A stretch of DNA of 64,000 nucleotides from Janthinobacterium agaricidamnosum NBRC 102515 = DSM 9628 (GTDB taxonomy: Bacteria > Pseudomonadota > Gammaproteobacteria > Burkholderiales > Burkholderiaceae_D): contig NZ_HG322949.1 in NCBI RefSeq assembly GCF_000723165.1, positions 4,930,173-4,994,172 on the forward strand. The letters run 5' to 3'. Positions 30,421 through 40,347 of the stretch are shown here, piece by piece; within the stretch, counting starts at the first letter, position 1; each line of letters begins with the position of its first letter. Under the pieces are notes generated by a model. It had not been told where the DNA came from. It saw nothing but the letters and a program-made list of their open reading frames with translations, and ran no database searches. The position numbers were made by a program, and so were the translations under genes.

Positions 30421-31803
30421 ATGAGCCCTATACATAAAATCACAAGCTCCCGCTTGTACACACTGGTGGCATCGACACGCAAGGCGCGCATTATCAGCGC
30501 TTCGGCGGTGGTGCTGACCTTGTGCGCGTTCGGCGCCGCCGGCGTGGCTCCGCTCGCCCCGGACGCATCGGACTTGCCGGTGGTATCGGTGGCCGAAAAT
30601 CTCGAATTGCCGCAAAACCTGGCCGCGCAAATCACCGCGAACGAGCAAGACGACCAGAAATTCACCCACGAAGAAAAAGTCCGCGCCGGCGACACCCTCG
30701 CCACCTTGCTGACCCGTCTTGGCGTGGTGGATGACGCGGCGGCCAAGTTCATCAAGAGCGACAAGATCGCGCGCGGCGTGATGCTGCTGAAATCGGGCAA
30801 GCGCGTCCAGGCGCAAACCTCCGAGACCGGCGAATTGCTGTGGTTGCGCGCCACCTTGTCCGATCCGACCGATAAATCGTCCAGCGCCGCCGTGAAAAAC
30901 ATCATGGTGACACGCAAGGGCGACTCGTTTGTCTCGACCGAAGCGCCGGCCCAGCTGGAACGCCGGGTTGAAATGCACGCGCGCAAGATCACCTCGACCT
31001 TGTTCGCCGCCACCGATTCCAGCCTGGACGGCACCCGTTTGCCGGATTCGATTTCGGCGCAAATCGTCGAAATGTTTTCCACCAATATCGACTTCCGCGG
31101 CGACTTGAAGCGCGGCGACTCGTTCAACGTGGTCTATGAAACATTCTGGCAAGACGGTGAAATGGTCAAGGTCGGCCGCATCCTGGCCGGCGAATTCACC
31201 AACCGCGGCAAGACCTTCCAGTCGGTCTGGTTCGAAGATCCAGCCAGCAAGCAAGGCGGCGGTTATTACAGCTTCGACGGCAAGTCCCTCAAAAAAGCCT
31301 TCCTCAAGTCCCCGCTCGAATTCTCCCGTATTTCCTCCGGCTTTTCGATGCGCGTGCACCCGATTTCCGGCAACTGGAAACAGCATAAAGGCATCGACTT
31401 CGCGGCCGCCACCGGCACCCCGATCCGCGCGTCCGGCGACGGCACGGTGGAATCGGTCGGCATGCAAAACGGTTACGGCAACGTGGTGGTGTTGAAGCAC
31501 TGGGCCAACTACAGCACCGCCTACGCCCACATGAGCCGCTTCGCGACCGGCCTGAAAAAAGGCCAAAAAGTGAGCCAGGGCGAAGTCATCGGCTACGTCG
31601 GCACCACCGGCTGGTCGACCGGCGCGCATTTGCACTATGAATTCCGGGTCGCCGGCGAAGCCAAGGATCCCAACACCATCAATGTGCAAGCGCAGGCGCC
31701 GTTGACGCCAGCCGAGCTGAACCGCTTCCGCCTGGTGTCGGCCGACATGATGCACCGCTTCACGCTGCTGCGCCCAACGGATACGGCACTGGCGTCGCGC
31801 TGA
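30421..31803 (+). CDS. M23 family metallopeptidase (MepM/YebA-like peptidoglycan hydrolase)
   Basis: 460 residues. An N-terminal transmembrane anchor (~23-45) places it in the periplasm. Then an OapA/LysM-like segment with VRAGDTLATLLTRLGV, a middle domain, and a C-terminal LytM domain with zinc ligands in HKGIDFAA (HxxxD) and HLHYEF (HxH). It is expected to cleave peptide crosslinks during cell growth. Codon 1 has no clear Shine-Dalgarno. It is next to anmK, which salvages anhydro-muramic acid from turnover, so the two share a cell-wall theme, though a terminator separates them. Confidence 0.9.
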   Translation: MSPIHKITSSRLYTLVASTRKARIISASAVVLTLCAFGAAGVAPLAPDASDLPVVSVAENLELPQNLAAQITANEQDDQKFTHEEKVRAGDTLATLLTRLGVVDDAAAKFIKSDKIARGVMLLKSGKRVQAQTSETGELLWLRATLSDPTDKSSSAAVKNIMVTRKGDSFVSTEAPAQLERRVEMHARKITSTLFAATDSSLDGTRLPDSISAQIVEMFSTNIDFRGDLKRGDSFNVVYETFWQDGEMVKVGRILAGEFTNRGKTFQSVWFEDPASKQGGGYYSFDGKSLKKAFLKSPLEFSRISSGFSMRVHPISGNWKQHKGIDFAAATGTPIRASGDGTVESVGMQNGYGNVVVLKHWANYSTAYAHMSRFATGLKKGQKVSQGEVIGYVGTTGWSTGAHLHYEFRVAGEAKDPNTINVQAQAPLTPAELNRFRLVSADMMHRFTLLRPTDTALASR

Positions 31804-31818
31804 TCGTTGCGGCTCTTA

Positions 31819-31855
31819 AAAGCCCCGCCATTGCAAAATGGGCGGGGCTTTTTTT
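31819..31855 (+). terminator. Intrinsic terminator after the M23 peptidase gene
   Basis: AAGCCCCGCC (31820-31829) and GGCGGGGCTT (31841-31850) form a 10-bp GC-rich stem with a 10-nt intervening segment, followed by a T-run. Confidence 0.9.
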
Positions 31856-31906
31856 CGCCGGCTCAGGCAAAATACGCCATCATCTTCCCTTTTCAAGGAT
31901 CAGCGT

Positions 31907-33004
31907 ATGGCGTACTTCATCGGTCTCATGTCCGGCACCAGCCTCGACGGCGTCGATGGCGAACTGGTCGATTTCACGGATGGCGCGGCACGCGGCATCG
32001 GCGCCGCCTACGTGCCCTTCCCGGCCGCGTTGCGCAGCGACCTGATGGCGCTGCAAAGCGCCGGCCACAATGAAATCGAGCGCGAGGCGCTGGCCGCCAA
32101 TCAACTGGTCCGCCATTACGCCGATTGCGTCAAGCAGCTACTGCTCGATAACGCCATCGGCGCCGGGCAAATCGTTGCCATCGGCGTGCATGGGCAAACC
32201 ATCCGCCACCGCCCGGAACTGGGTTTTACGCGCCAAACCAATAATCCGTCGCTGCTGGCCGAACTGAGCGGCATCGACGTGATCGCCGATTTCCGCAGCC
32301 GCGACGTGGCGGCCGGCGGCCAGGGCGCGCCGCTGGTGCCGGCGTTTCACCAGGCCCGGTTCGGCCAGTCCGGCCGCACGCGGGTGGTCGCCAATATCGG
32401 CGGCATCAGCAATATCAGCGTCTTGCATGGCGATGGCGCGGTGATCGGCTTCGATACCGGTCCCGGCAATGCCTTGATGGATGGCTGGATCGCGCGCCAC
32501 CAGGGCCGCTCGTATGACGCCGCTGGCGCGTGGGCCGCGACCGGCAAGGAAATTCCCGCCTTGCTGCAAGCCTTGCTGGCGGAACCGTATTTTACGCAGG
32601 CGGCGCCGAAAAGCACCGGACGCGACCTGTTCCATATGGAATGGCTGGCCGAAAAGCTGCTGCCGTTTGCCGACGCCAGGCCGGAAGACGTGCAATATAC
32701 GCTGACCCAATTAACCGCGCTGAGCCTGGCGCAAGCGATCCAGCAGTACGCTCCGGCGGCGGATGCCGTGTATGTCTGCGGCGGCGGCGCGTACAACGGC
32801 ACGCTGCTGTCGCAACTGGCGGTGGCGCTGGATAACAAAGTGACGGTGGAATCGACCGCAGTGCTGGGCGTGGCGCCGAACCGGGTCGAGGCGCTGGCGT
32901 TCGCCTGGCTGGCATACCGCTTTACGCAACGCCAGGCGGGCAATCTGGCGGCAGTGACCGGTGCCCAGGGCGAGCGCATATTGGGCGCGCTGTACCCCCG
33001 TTAA
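31907..33004 (+). CDS. anmK: Anhydro-N-acetylmuramic acid kinase
   Basis: 365 residues. It converts anhydroMurNAc to MurNAc-6-phosphate in peptidoglycan recycling. [21 protein letters not shown] is the signature N-terminus; [15 protein letters not shown] and [15 protein letters not shown] are the sugar/ATP-site signatures of this actin-like kinase family; [10 protein letters not shown] is the C-terminal ATP site. The ATG at 31907 gives the conserved start; the frame opens at 31838 inside the preceding terminator. Confidence 0.96.
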   Translation: MAYFIGLMSGTSLDGVDGELVDFTDGAARGIGAAYVPFPAALRSDLMALQSAGHNEIEREALAANQLVRHYADCVKQLLLDNAIGAGQIVAIGVHGQTIRHRPELGFTRQTNNPSLLAELSGIDVIADFRSRDVAAGGQGAPLVPAFHQARFGQSGRTRVVANIGGISNISVLHGDGAVIGFDTGPGNALMDGWIARHQGRSYDAAGAWAATGKEIPALLQALLAEPYFTQAAPKSTGRDLFHMEWLAEKLLPFADARPEDVQYTLTQLTALSLAQAIQQYAPAADAVYVCGGGAYNGTLLSQLAVALDNKVTVESTAVLGVAPNRVEALAFAWLAYRFTQRQAGNLAAVTGAQGERILGALYPR

Positions 33005-33039
33005 TGACCAGTCATGATCATGAATGGTGCAGAAACACC

Positions 33040-33065
33040 AATAGCGGATCCGTGGATCCGCTATT
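33040..33065. terminator. Palindrome between convergent anmK and erpA (possible terminator)
   Basis: AATAGCGGATCC (33040-33051) and its exact reverse complement (33054-33065), two bases apart. It sits between the two stops, as a bidirectional terminator would, but no T-run follows on either strand, so activity is uncertain. Confidence 0.45.
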
Positions 33066-33089
33066 GCAATATATCACCCGCTACGGCTG

Positions 33090-33452
33090 TTAGACCGAGA
33101 ACGAGGAACCGCAGCCGCAGGTCGAGGTCGCGGTGGGATTCTTGATGACGAACTGGGCGCCTTCGAGGTCATCCTTGTAGTCGATTTCAGCGCCGACCAG
33201 GTACTGGTAGCTCATCGAATCGATCAACAATTGCACGCCATTCTTGACCATCGTGGTGTCGTCTTCGTTGACGATTTCGTCAAACGTGAAGCCGTACTGG
33301 AAGCCGGAGCAACCGCCACCCTGTACGAATACGCGCAATTTCAGGTCTGGATTGCCTTCTTCTTCAATCAGTTGCGCGACTTTTTCAGCAGCGCTATCGG
33401 TAAAGACGATAGGTGCAGGGATTACATCTTGCATTTCGGCGACGGCATTCAT
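33090..33452 (-). CDS. erpA: Iron-sulfur cluster insertion protein ErpA
   Basis: 120 residues, A-type Fe-S carrier. The three cluster-ligating Cys are in [11 protein letters not shown] and the C-terminal [10 protein letters not shown]. It delivers clusters to apo-targets such as IspG/IspH. GTAGGAGT precedes the ATG. The upstream -10 (33482-33487) is close to the bactofilin stop, so erpA probably has its own promoter. Confidence 0.96.
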   Translation of the reverse strand: MNAVAEMQDVIPAPIVFTDSAAEKVAQLIEEEGNPDLKLRVFVQGGGCSGFQYGFTFDEIVNEDDTTMVKNGVQLLIDSMSYQYLVGAEIDYKDDLEGAQFVIKNPTATSTCGCGSSFSV

Positions 33453-33481
33453 TTCATACTCCTACTTGAAAACATGGACTC

Positions 33482-33487
33482 ATTATA
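33482..33487 (-). promoter_or_regulatory. -10 box of erpA
   Basis: Minus-strand TATAAT, 30 bp before the erpA ATG, predicting a ~24-nt leader with the ribosome-binding site GTAGGAG. No convincing -35. Confidence 0.45.
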
Positions 33488-33502
33488 GACCGTTGGCGCA
33501 AG

Positions 33503-33892
33503 TCACGCTTCGGACACTGCCAAATGCAATATGGCGTCGGCGCCGTCGAGGTAACTCAGTTGCCCCATTACCCGCGCACCGCCATGCATTTCCAGTACTT
33601 TGTAATAAACTTCCCCGATAATGCGGGCTTTCGGCTGGATTTCAAGCAATTCGCTCACATGTACCGGCCCGCTGATCTCGCCATTCACCAGCAAATACGT
33701 GCAACGCACCTCGCCCTCGATGCTCGCATGTTCGCTCAGCACCAGGTAGCTGGGCTGGCTGGTGTCGCCGGTGACATTGCCGCGCACATGACCGTCGATG
33801 CGCAAGCCGCCTTCGAACACGATATCGCCGACCAGCCGGGTGGCCGAGCCGATCAAGCTATCCATCGGCAACTTCGCAGTGCGGACAAACAT
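33503..33892 (-). CDS. Bactofilin family cytoskeletal protein
   Basis: 129 residues. DUF583/bactofilin core beta-helix with repeating hydrophobic turns: LVGDIVFEGGLRIDGHVRGNV, YLVLSEHASIEGEVRCTYLLVNGEISGPV, LLEIQPKARIIGEVYYKVLEMHGGARVMG. Such proteins polymerise into filaments tied to cell shape or surface organisation. AAGGAA precedes the ATG. It lies between argC and erpA, a common Burkholderiales order. Confidence 0.9.
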   Translation of the reverse strand: MFVRTAKLPMDSLIGSATRLVGDIVFEGGLRIDGHVRGNVTGDTSQPSYLVLSEHASIEGEVRCTYLLVNGEISGPVHVSELLEIQPKARIIGEVYYKVLEMHGGARVMGQLSYLDGADAILHLAVSEA

Positions 33893-33996
33893 GGCGCTTT
33901 CCTTCGCGATCAGCTGAATCGGCCTGGCCAGTACCTAATTTACCCTGCCGGGCGGGACGTACCTTGATCTGCGTCGCCCGCCAGCCCGCATTCCCG

Positions 33997-35046
33997 TCAG
34001 GGCATCAGCGCGATCTGGTTCAAGCCCTTGCTTTCTTCCAGGCCGAACATCAAATTCATGCACTGCACGGCCTGGCCGGACGCGCCCTTGACCAGGTTGT
34101 CTTGCACCACCAGGATGATGACCGTATTGCCCGGCACGCCATCGACATGCGGACGATGCAGCGCCAGGCGCAGCACATTGGCGCCGCGGGTCGAACGGGT
34201 TTCCGGATGCGATGCAAATGGCATCACATCGATGAATTGTTCATTTTTGTATTGCTCTTCAAACAAAGATTGCAATTCTTCATTGCTGACATCCTTGCTC
34301 AGGCGCGCGTACAGCGTCGAATGCATGCCGCGTATCATCGGCACCAGGTGCGGCGTGAAGATCAGGCCGATTTTCTGGTCGGTGAAACGCTGCAATTGCG
34401 CGCTGGTTTCCGGCAAGTGACGGTGGCCGGACACGCCGTACGCTTTAAAACTGTCGCTGGCTTCCGAAAACAGGATGCCGATCTCGGCCTTGCGGCCGGC
34501 GCCGGACACGCCCGACTTGCAATCGGCGATCAGGCTGGCAGCATCGACCAGCCCGGCCTTCAGCAGCGGCGCATAGCCGATTTGCATGGTGGTCGGGTAG
34601 CAACCCGGATTGGCGACCAGACGGGCTTGCCTGATTTCTGCGCGGTTCAATTCCGGCAAGCCGTAAACGGCTTCGGGTATCAATTCCGGCGCGGTGTGCG
34701 GGATCTTGTACCACTCTTCAAACTTGGCCTGGTCTTTCAGGCGGAAATCCGCGGCCAGGTCGATCACTTTGACGCCGGCCGCCAGCAAGGCTGGAGCTTG
34801 CGCCATGGCAACACCGTGCGGCGTGGCGAAAAACACCACATCGCACTCTTCCAGCCTGGCCTTGTCAGGCGAAGAAAACGCGATATCGACGCGGCCGCGC
34901 AGCGATGGATACATGTCCGCCACCGGCAAACCGTCTTCCTTGCGCGACGTGATCGCTGTCAGCTGCACGTCTGGATGGACGGCCAATAATCGCAGCAATT
35001 CCACTCCGGTGTATCCGGTGCCGCCGACGATGCCAACTTTGATCAT
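33997..35046 (-). CDS. argC: N-acetyl-gamma-glutamyl-phosphate reductase
   Basis: 349 residues, NADPH-dependent third step of arginine synthesis. [20 protein letters not shown] is the Rossmann nucleotide site; the catalytic Cys is in [19 protein letters not shown] and HRHLPE are active-site signatures. AAGGAAAG lies upstream of the ATG. No other arg gene is adjacent, as is usual when argC follows rpsI in betaproteobacteria. Confidence 0.96.
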   Translation of the reverse strand: MIKVGIVGGTGYTGVELLRLLAVHPDVQLTAITSRKEDGLPVADMYPSLRGRVDIAFSSPDKARLEECDVVFFATPHGVAMAQAPALLAAGVKVIDLAADFRLKDQAKFEEWYKIPHTAPELIPEAVYGLPELNRAEIRQARLVANPGCYPTTMQIGYAPLLKAGLVDAASLIADCKSGVSGAGRKAEIGILFSEASDSFKAYGVSGHRHLPETSAQLQRFTDQKIGLIFTPHLVPMIRGMHSTLYARLSKDVSNEELQSLFEEQYKNEQFIDVMPFASHPETRSTRGANVLRLALHRPHVDGVPGNTVIILVVQDNLVKGASGQAVQCMNLMFGLEESKGLNQIALMP

Positions 35047-35148
35047 TTTCTTTCCTTGTGTGAGAGTGAGTGTGGGGTACGCAATGCTTAAAACACAGGC
35101 AACTGGCCTGGTATTTTAACAGGGCTGGAAAGCGGATGCTTTCAATGC

Positions 35149-35182
35149 AAAAAAGCCGCGAGACAGTCGTCTGGCGGCTTTT
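35149..35182 (-). terminator. Intrinsic terminator of the rplM-rpsI operon
   Basis: AAAAGCCGC (35151-35159) pairs with GCGGCTTTT (35174-35182), and AGAC/GTCT continue the stem around loop AGTC. On the minus strand the stem ends in a T-run (A-run 35149-35154 on plus). Confidence 0.88.
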
Positions 35183-35223
35183 GGGACAGTACGCGGCAAG
35201 CCGCATACACTGTAGCGTAAAAA

Positions 35224-35616
35224 TTAACGCTTCGAGAATTGTTTTGCGCGACGTGCTTTGCGCAGACCAACTTTTTTACGTTCAACTTCACGTGCATCGC
35301 GGGTCACGAAGCCGGCTTTGGCCAGATCCGATTTCAACGCTGCATCGTAGTCGATCAAAGCGCGGGTGATGCCGTGACGAACCGCACCAGCCTGGCCGGA
35401 CTCGCCGCCGCCATGGACGTTGACTTTGATGTCGAAACGCTCGACATTGCCGGTCAGTTCCAGCGGTTGACGGATGACCATCAGACCTGTTTCGCGCGAA
35501 AAGTATTCGTTCGCCGGTTTGCCGTTAACAACGATCAAGCCAGTGCCGACTTTGATAAAAACCCGAGCCACTGCACTCTTGCGACGGCCGGTTCCATAAT
35601 TGTAATTACCGATCAT
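35224..35616 (-). CDS. rpsI: 30S ribosomal protein S9
   Basis: 130 residues, with the conserved N-terminus [17 protein letters not shown] and the basic C-terminal tail ending RRAKQFSKR that reaches the P-site tRNA. AAGGAA precedes the ATG. Nine bp after rplM; the pair is a universal operon. Confidence 0.98.
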   Translation of the reverse strand: MIGNYNYGTGRRKSAVARVFIKVGTGLIVVNGKPANEYFSRETGLMVIRQPLELTGNVERFDIKVNVHGGGESGQAGAVRHGITRALIDYDAALKSDLAKAGFVTRDAREVERKKVGLRKARRAKQFSKR

Positions 35617-35625
35617 GTCAGTTCC

Positions 35626-36054
35626 TTAAAGGACGAGTGCTTTAGGTTGCTGAGCAGCGTGCGGATGGGAACCTTCCGCGTACACTTTCAGCTTTTTGAT
35701 CATCGCGTAGCCGAGCGGGCCTTTAGGCAACATGCCCTTGACCGCTTTTTCCAGCGCGCGACCCGGAAAACGCTGTTGCATTTTCTGGAAATTGGTTTCG
35801 TAGATGCCGCCTGGATAGCCAGAGTGGCGATAGTAGATTTTTTCGGTAGCTTTGGTACCGGTCACGCGCAGTTTGCCTGCGTTGATGACGACGATGAAAT
35901 CGCCCGTATCGACGTGAGGAGTAAATTCCGGTTTGTGTTTGCCGCGCAGTCGGAGTGCCACTTCGCTGGCAACACGTCCGAGGACTTTGTCCGTCGCGTC
36001 AACCACGAACCAATCGCGCTGGACTTCATGTCCTTTAGCGGAAAATGTTTTCAT
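35626..36054 (-). CDS. rplM: 50S ribosomal protein L13
   Basis: 142 residues, early-assembly protein of the large subunit. Starts [20 protein letters not shown] and contains [15 protein letters not shown] and [22 protein letters not shown]. First gene of the operon; its leader (36055-36120) has a small hairpin TCCGCA/TGCGGA (36092-36112) that could be a site for autoregulation, though I cannot assign it to a known leader motif. Confidence 0.98.
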   Translation of the reverse strand: MKTFSAKGHEVQRDWFVVDATDKVLGRVASEVALRLRGKHKPEFTPHVDTGDFIVVINAGKLRVTGTKATEKIYYRHSGYPGGIYETNFQKMQQRFPGRALEKAVKGMLPKGPLGYAMIKKLKVYAEGSHPHAAQQPKALVL

Positions 36055-36276
36055 GTTGACTTCCTAATAGATTACACGCTCAAATGGTGGTTCCGCACAC
36101 AAAACTTGCGGACTCGGCCTTATTTACTTTTCCTGAGCGAACGGAAAGCCGACAAGTATAAGCGATGCCAGCCAAATACGTCAAGCCCGGCTTGCGGCAG
36201 CGCCCATGCAAGCCGGCAAACACCTGTCCACCTTCCTCCTTTACAATATAAAACGCACGATTTATTGGAGAGTACG

Positions 36277-36699
36277 ATGGAATGCAAAGTTAGCTGGAAC
36301 GGGCCGTCCGGCATGAGTTTTTTGGCACAAACCGGTTCCGGCCATCTGGTCACGATGGATGGCGCGCCCGATGGCGGCGGTCATAACCTGGCGCCGCGGC
36401 CGATGGAAATGGTGTTGCTCGGTACCGGCGGCTGCACCGCGTACGACGTGGTGCTGATCTTGAAACGCGGCCGCGAAAACGTCAGCGGCTGCGAAGTCAC
36501 GCTGAAAGCCGAACGGGCCGATACCGACCCTAAAATATTTACCAAGATCCATTTCCACTTCACCGTGCGCGGCAAGGCGTTAAAACAGAGCGCCGTCGAA
36601 CGCGCGGTGAACTTGTCACATGACAAATATTGCTCGGCATCGATCATGCTGGCCAAAACCGCGGAAATCACCCACTCCTTCGAGATCGTCGAAGAATAG
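36277..36699 (+). CDS. OsmC/Ohr family protein
   Basis: 140 residues. OsmC-fold thiol peroxidase-like protein. Redox Cys are expected in GTGGCTAYDVVLIL (first) and HDKYCSASIMLAK (second), the two positions used by OsmC/YhfA proteins. The N-terminus MECKVSWNGPSGMSF is typical of the YhfA-like branch. GGAG lies 6-7 nt before the ATG at 36277. Monocistronic, convergent with coq7. Likely removes organic hydroperoxides, but YhfA-type proteins are little characterised. Confidence 0.88.
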   Translation: MECKVSWNGPSGMSFLAQTGSGHLVTMDGAPDGGGHNLAPRPMEMVLLGTGGCTAYDVVLILKRGRENVSGCEVTLKAERADTDPKIFTKIHFHFTVRGKALKQSAVERAVNLSHDKYCSASIMLAKTAEITHSFEIVEE

Positions 36700-36755
36700 G
36701 CGACCGCCTTGCGCCAGCGCCGGCGGCAAGCCTGGCGCTGGTGTCATCGCCATCA

Positions 36756-37430
36756 TCAAATATAGTAGGCGGTCCTGGTCATGACCTTGCCCATCAGCGC
36801 CATCAGGCCGCGCACCGGCGCCGGCATCTCCAGCGCGCCGAGACGCTGGGCCGCCGCGCCATGCTCGATTTCATCGATTTGCATCTGCTTGACGATGGCG
36901 CGCGATTTGGCGTCCTGCGCCGGCAATTCATCCAGGTGGCTGCCCAGGTGCGCTTCGACCTGGCGTTCGGTTTCCACCACGAAGCCCAGGCTGCGGCCGT
37001 CGCCGAGGCGCGCGGCAAGCGTGCCCAGCACGTAGGAACCGGCATACCACAGCGGATTGAGCAAGCTTGGCTGCGAACCCAGTTCGGCCAGGCGTTGCGC
37101 GGTCCACGCCAGGTGATCCTCTTCTTCGCGGCCCGCTTCGGCGAACTGGGCGCGGATCGCCGGGTTGTGCGCGTAGCGCGCCTGCGAGTTGTACAACGCC
37201 TGGGCGCATACTTCGCCGACATGGTTGACCCGCATCAAGCCCGCACTGTGACGCTGTTCGGCCTGGTCCAGGCTGGCGTCGGGCGCGCGCAGCGCCGGAT
37301 TCGGGCGCGATGCGGCGGCCACGCCAGCCATGACGCGCAGCGCTTTGTCAGCGCCAATAATCAAACGATCCAAGGGATGGTGGTAACGGTTCGCTGTCAT
37401 CGTATCGGTGTTATCTGTGTCGTAAAACAT
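36756..37430 (-). CDS. coq7: 2-polyprenyl-3-methyl-6-methoxy-1,4-benzoquinone monooxygenase
   Basis: 224 residues as drawn. Di-iron hydroxylase in ubiquinone synthesis. EExxH-type ligands are visible in [37 protein letters not shown] and [13 protein letters not shown], as in the Coq7 ferritin-like bundle. The start may instead be the Met at 37400, since a TATAAT (37437-37432) lies directly before the first ATG and would leave it leaderless. The C-terminus ends in a hydrophobic helix ([16 protein letters not shown]) consistent with membrane attachment. Confidence 0.93.
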   Translation of the reverse strand: MFYDTDNTDTMTANRYHHPLDRLIIGADKALRVMAGVAAASRPNPALRAPDASLDQAEQRHSAGLMRVNHVGEVCAQALYNSQARYAHNPAIRAQFAEAGREEEDHLAWTAQRLAELGSQPSLLNPLWYAGSYVLGTLAARLGDGRSLGFVVETERQVEAHLGSHLDELPAQDAKSRAIVKQMQIDEIEHGAAAQRLGALEMPAPVRGLMALMGKVMTRTAYYI

Positions 37431-37478
37431 GATTATAGGACGATAGGCGCGCCGCCGGCGTAGCCGTCCGCCAGGCCA

Positions 37479-37922
37479 TCATGGTCCGGCTTGCTGTTTC
37501 TTGCTTTCGATCCAGTCCACCACCGGCCCCACCGCATCGATGCCGGAAATACTCTTGGCCACGCCCAGGTTCAGGGAAATCAGGAAAGGAATGCTGTCGA
37601 GCGGAATTTCCGGGCACAGTTCAGCATAAGCCTTGATGAAACGCGCCGAGTCGAGGATACGCAGCACTTTTTCACCGCTCATGAATTGCAGCACGCTGGC
37701 GATGCTGTGCCCGCCGCCGATGGAACGGTAAATAAAGCGGTTGTACTGGGCATCGATTTTCTTGAAATCCAGCGCATCCTCGGTCATCAGGCCGGCCAGG
37801 TAAAACAGTCCCACCGTGACGCGAAAAAAACCGATCGCTTCAAAGCTGGTCATGCCGGCGCGCGCCATGGCCAGCGCCTGTTCTTGCATCGCTTCATTCA
37901 ACTGCGCTCCAGCCTGCTTCAT
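37479..37922 (-). CDS. Hypothetical protein, 147 aa
   Basis: I do not recognise a family. The ATG at 37922 is chosen because GGGAGG is 6 nt upstream. The protein is mostly helical and soluble, with a moderately hydrophobic middle (FEAIGFFRVTVGLFYLAGLM), a basic/aromatic YNRFIYRSIGGGHSIASVLQFM, and PFLISLNLGVAKSISGIDA near the end, finishing in a Lys/Gln-rich tail. It lies upstream of coq7 on the same strand with a 48-bp gap and could be cotranscribed. Function unknown. Confidence 0.7.
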   Translation of the reverse strand: MKQAGAQLNEAMQEQALAMARAGMTSFEAIGFFRVTVGLFYLAGLMTEDALDFKKIDAQYNRFIYRSIGGGHSIASVLQFMSGEKVLRILDSARFIKAYAELCPEIPLDSIPFLISLNLGVAKSISGIDAVGPVVDWIESKKQQAGP

Positions 37923-38096
37923 GCCACCTCCCTGACCACGTCCACGCACCAATCAGGCATTGTGCCTGATAGTCTTGCCGCATCCAATCGTGCACGCAAA
38001 AAAATGCTTTAAAAACATTTCATCGGATAAACATTATCATTGCTGCCCGCATTTTTTACATGCTACTCTTGTATTTCGTCAGAATGGGAATGCGCA

Positions 38097-38876
38097 ATGA
38101 TCGAAGTGAAGAATCTGGCAAAACGCTTCCGCTTGCCGCCACACAAAGGGAAGCAGGCACAGTTGCGCGATCCACGCGACCAGGACGGCTGGTTCCATGC
38201 CGTGCGCGACGTCAGCTTCAGTTGTGAACCCGGCCAGGTGCTGGGATTGCTGGGCCCCAACGGCGCCGGCAAGACCACCACGCTGCGCCTGCTGTCGACG
38301 GCGCTGCAAGCCGACGCCGGCCACGCTTACGTGAATGGCGTCGATGTCTTGCAGCAACCGCTGGTGGCGCGCCAGAGCATCGGCTTCCTGTCCGGCAGCA
38401 CCGGCCTGTACGGCCGCCTGACGGCGCGCGAAAACGTCGAATATTTCGGCCGCCTGCATGGCATGCGTGCGCCGCACCTGAAGCAGCGCTGCGATGACTT
38501 GTTCGATTTGCTGCAAATCCACGAGTTTTCCCACAAGCGGGTCGATCAGTTGTCCACCGGCATGAAGCAAAAATGCGCGATCGCCCGCACCGTCGTGCAT
38601 GAGCCGCAAGTGGTGATCCTGGATGAACCGACCAGCGGGCTGGACGTGATGTCGTCCAAGATCTTGCTCGATTTTATTGCGAGCTACAAGGCGCTGCGCG
38701 TGCCGCTGATTTTTTCTACCCATCATTTGCATGAAGTCGAGAAACTATGCGACCGTGTCTGCATCATCAACCACGGCAAGAACGCCTTCAACGGCAGCGT
38801 CGATGCCTTGCGCCACCTGGGCGGCAGCGCCGATTTATACGATGCGTTTGTCAGCGTCATCAACCAGGAACCCTGA
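38097..38876 (+). CDS. natA: ABC transporter ATP-binding protein (NatA-like)
   Basis: 259 residues. Walker [14 protein letters not shown] signature LSTGMKQK, Walker [13 protein letters not shown], switch His in STHHLHEVE. The N-terminus [18 protein letters not shown] and the partner permease resemble the NatAB sodium/toxicant exporter family. The ATG at 38097 gives the conserved start. It is followed after 3 bp by the permease gene. Substrate (Na+ or other) cannot be read from sequence. Confidence 0.88.
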   Translation: MIEVKNLAKRFRLPPHKGKQAQLRDPRDQDGWFHAVRDVSFSCEPGQVLGLLGPNGAGKTTTLRLLSTALQADAGHAYVNGVDVLQQPLVARQSIGFLSGSTGLYGRLTARENVEYFGRLHGMRAPHLKQRCDDLFDLLQIHEFSHKRVDQLSTGMKQKCAIARTVVHEPQVVILDEPTSGLDVMSSKILLDFIASYKALRVPLIFSTHHLHEVEKLCDRVCIINHGKNAFNGSVDALRHLGGSADLYDAFVSVINQEP

Positions 38877-38879
38877 GCC

Positions 38880-40076
38880 ATGTGGATTATCTACCTGAAG
38901 GAATTACTGGAATTGACGCGCGACCGCAAGACGCTGATTTTCACGATCCTGATTCCGATTTTCGCGATGCCGCTGATTTTCGGCGGTTTTGCCTACCTGT
39001 CGTCGACCATGTTCAAGAGCGCCCAGGCGGCGCAACTGGCGTATGCGATGTTCGGCAAGGAAAATTCGCCGGCCTTGAGCCAGCGTTTCGAGCAAGAAAA
39101 GAATCTGCGCGAAGTCGTCTTGAACGATACTGCCGACATCCGCAAGGCGATTGCCGACGACCGCATCAAGTTCGCGCTGGTGATCCCGCCGCAATTCGAT
39201 GCCGACTTGCAGCACCAGCGGCAAGCGGTGATCGCGCTGCATTACAACAGCGCATCGGCCATCGATGTCACCCGGCAAAGGGTGATGGCGCTGGTCGACG
39301 CCCACAATGACAGCTTGCGGGCCGCCGCGCTGGCGGCGCTGAACCTGAACCAGGAGCAATTGCGCTTCGCACTCAATCCCGTGACGCTGGAAAATCATTC
39401 CACCGCCGATGACCGCGAACAAATCGGCGCGATCATCGGCGGCTTGCTGCCGTATCTGCTGCTGATGGTCTGCCTGACGGCGGCGATGTATCCGGCGATC
39501 GACCAGGGCGCCGGCGAAAAGGAGCGTGGCACGCTGGAAACCCTGCTGCTGGCGCCAGTGCCGCGCGGCGCCATCGTGACCGCCAAATTCCTGCTGCTGT
39601 TCACGGTCGGGCTGGTGTCGGCGCTGCTGATGGTGGCCAGCATGGGCGTGCTGCTGTTGCTGTTCGGCGATACGCTGCAAGGCAAGATGTCGACGCTGCT
39701 GCATAGCATTGGCGTGCTGGACCTGGCGATGGTGGCGCTGATGCTGGTGCCGACGGCGGCAATTTTCGCCGCCATCCTGCTGTGCATCTCGATTTACGCC
39801 AAGAGCTACAAGGAAGCGGCCGGCCTGATCACGCCATTGATGCTGCTGACCATCTTGCCAACCGTGATGGCGATGCTGCCCGGCGTCAAGATGAACTGGT
39901 TTTGGGCGATGGTACCGCTGACCAATGTTTCACTGGCGATGAAAGAATTAATTAAAGGCACCATGGATTACCGCATGTTCGGCGTTATTTTGCTGTCGAC
40001 CAGCATCATCGCCGGCGCCTTGCTGATGCTATGCAAATGGTGGTTTAACCGCGAAGAAGTTTTATTCCGTAATTAA
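38880..40076 (+). CDS. natB: ABC-2 type permease (NatB-like)
   Basis: 398 residues. TM1 ~20-40 (TILIPIFAMPLIFGGFAYL), a large extracytoplasmic domain (~45-175; LREVVLNDTADIRKAI), then five TM segments from ~185 to ~390, the classical NatB/ABC-2 topology. ERGTLETLLLAPVPRGAIVTAKF is the coupling motif for the ATPase. Paired with natA. The stop codon is also the first three bases of the dispersed repeat at 40074-40170. Confidence 0.87.
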   Translation: MWIIYLKELLELTRDRKTLIFTILIPIFAMPLIFGGFAYLSSTMFKSAQAAQLAYAMFGKENSPALSQRFEQEKNLREVVLNDTADIRKAIADDRIKFALVIPPQFDADLQHQRQAVIALHYNSASAIDVTRQRVMALVDAHNDSLRAAALAALNLNQEQLRFALNPVTLENHSTADDREQIGAIIGGLLPYLLLMVCLTAAMYPAIDQGAGEKERGTLETLLLAPVPRGAIVTAKFLLLFTVGLVSALLMVASMGVLLLLFGDTLQGKMSTLLHSIGVLDLAMVALMLVPTAAIFAAILLCISIYAKSYKEAAGLITPLMLLTILPTVMAMLPGVKMNWFWAMVPLTNVSLAMKELIKGTMDYRMFGVILLSTSIIAGALLMLCKWWFNREEVLFRN

Positions 40077-40078
40077 GA

Positions 40079-40170
40079 GCGCCGGACAAAACGTTCAGGG
40101 CAAGGCACATTGACGCAGGCAGTACGACTGTATGGCAAGGCAACGCCGCCATCGGGGTTTTGTCCGGCGC
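40079..40170. repeat. 92-bp element with perfect 14-bp inverted repeats
   Basis: GCGCCGGACAAAAC at 40079-40092 is exactly inverted at 40157-40170, enclosing 64 bp with two CAAGGCA direct repeats. It starts right after the natB stop. The left end (40074-40092) recurs with one mismatch at 304-322. No coding capacity; a nonautonomous MITE/REP-like element is likely. Confidence 0.7.
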
Positions 40171-40272
40171 GCTACTACTCACAGGCCTGCATTCCAGGCC
40201 CGGCATAGCGCAGTCTGGCCGCATCAAACCGCCAACCATCGCAAGCAACCGCCCAGTGCGGCTTAAATTCAA

Positions 40273-40278
40273 TACAAT
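40273..40278 (+). promoter_or_regulatory. -10 box of the second ABC operon
   Basis: TACAAT followed by GCC, 70 bp before the ATPase start; no good -35. It lies in a 271-bp gap between natB and this operon, mostly filled by the repeat at 40079-40170. Confidence 0.4.
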
Positions 40279-40347
40279 GCCACCATATCAAAAGTCCGCC
40301 GGCACTCCAGGCCAGGCGGGCGGCAACAGCATCAAATGAGGAACTGT

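Noticed and set aside
30409..31755. 448-codon minus-strand frame opposite the M23 peptidase gene
   Set aside because: The plus strand encodes an intact peptidase with promoter and terminator; the minus frame shows no motif.
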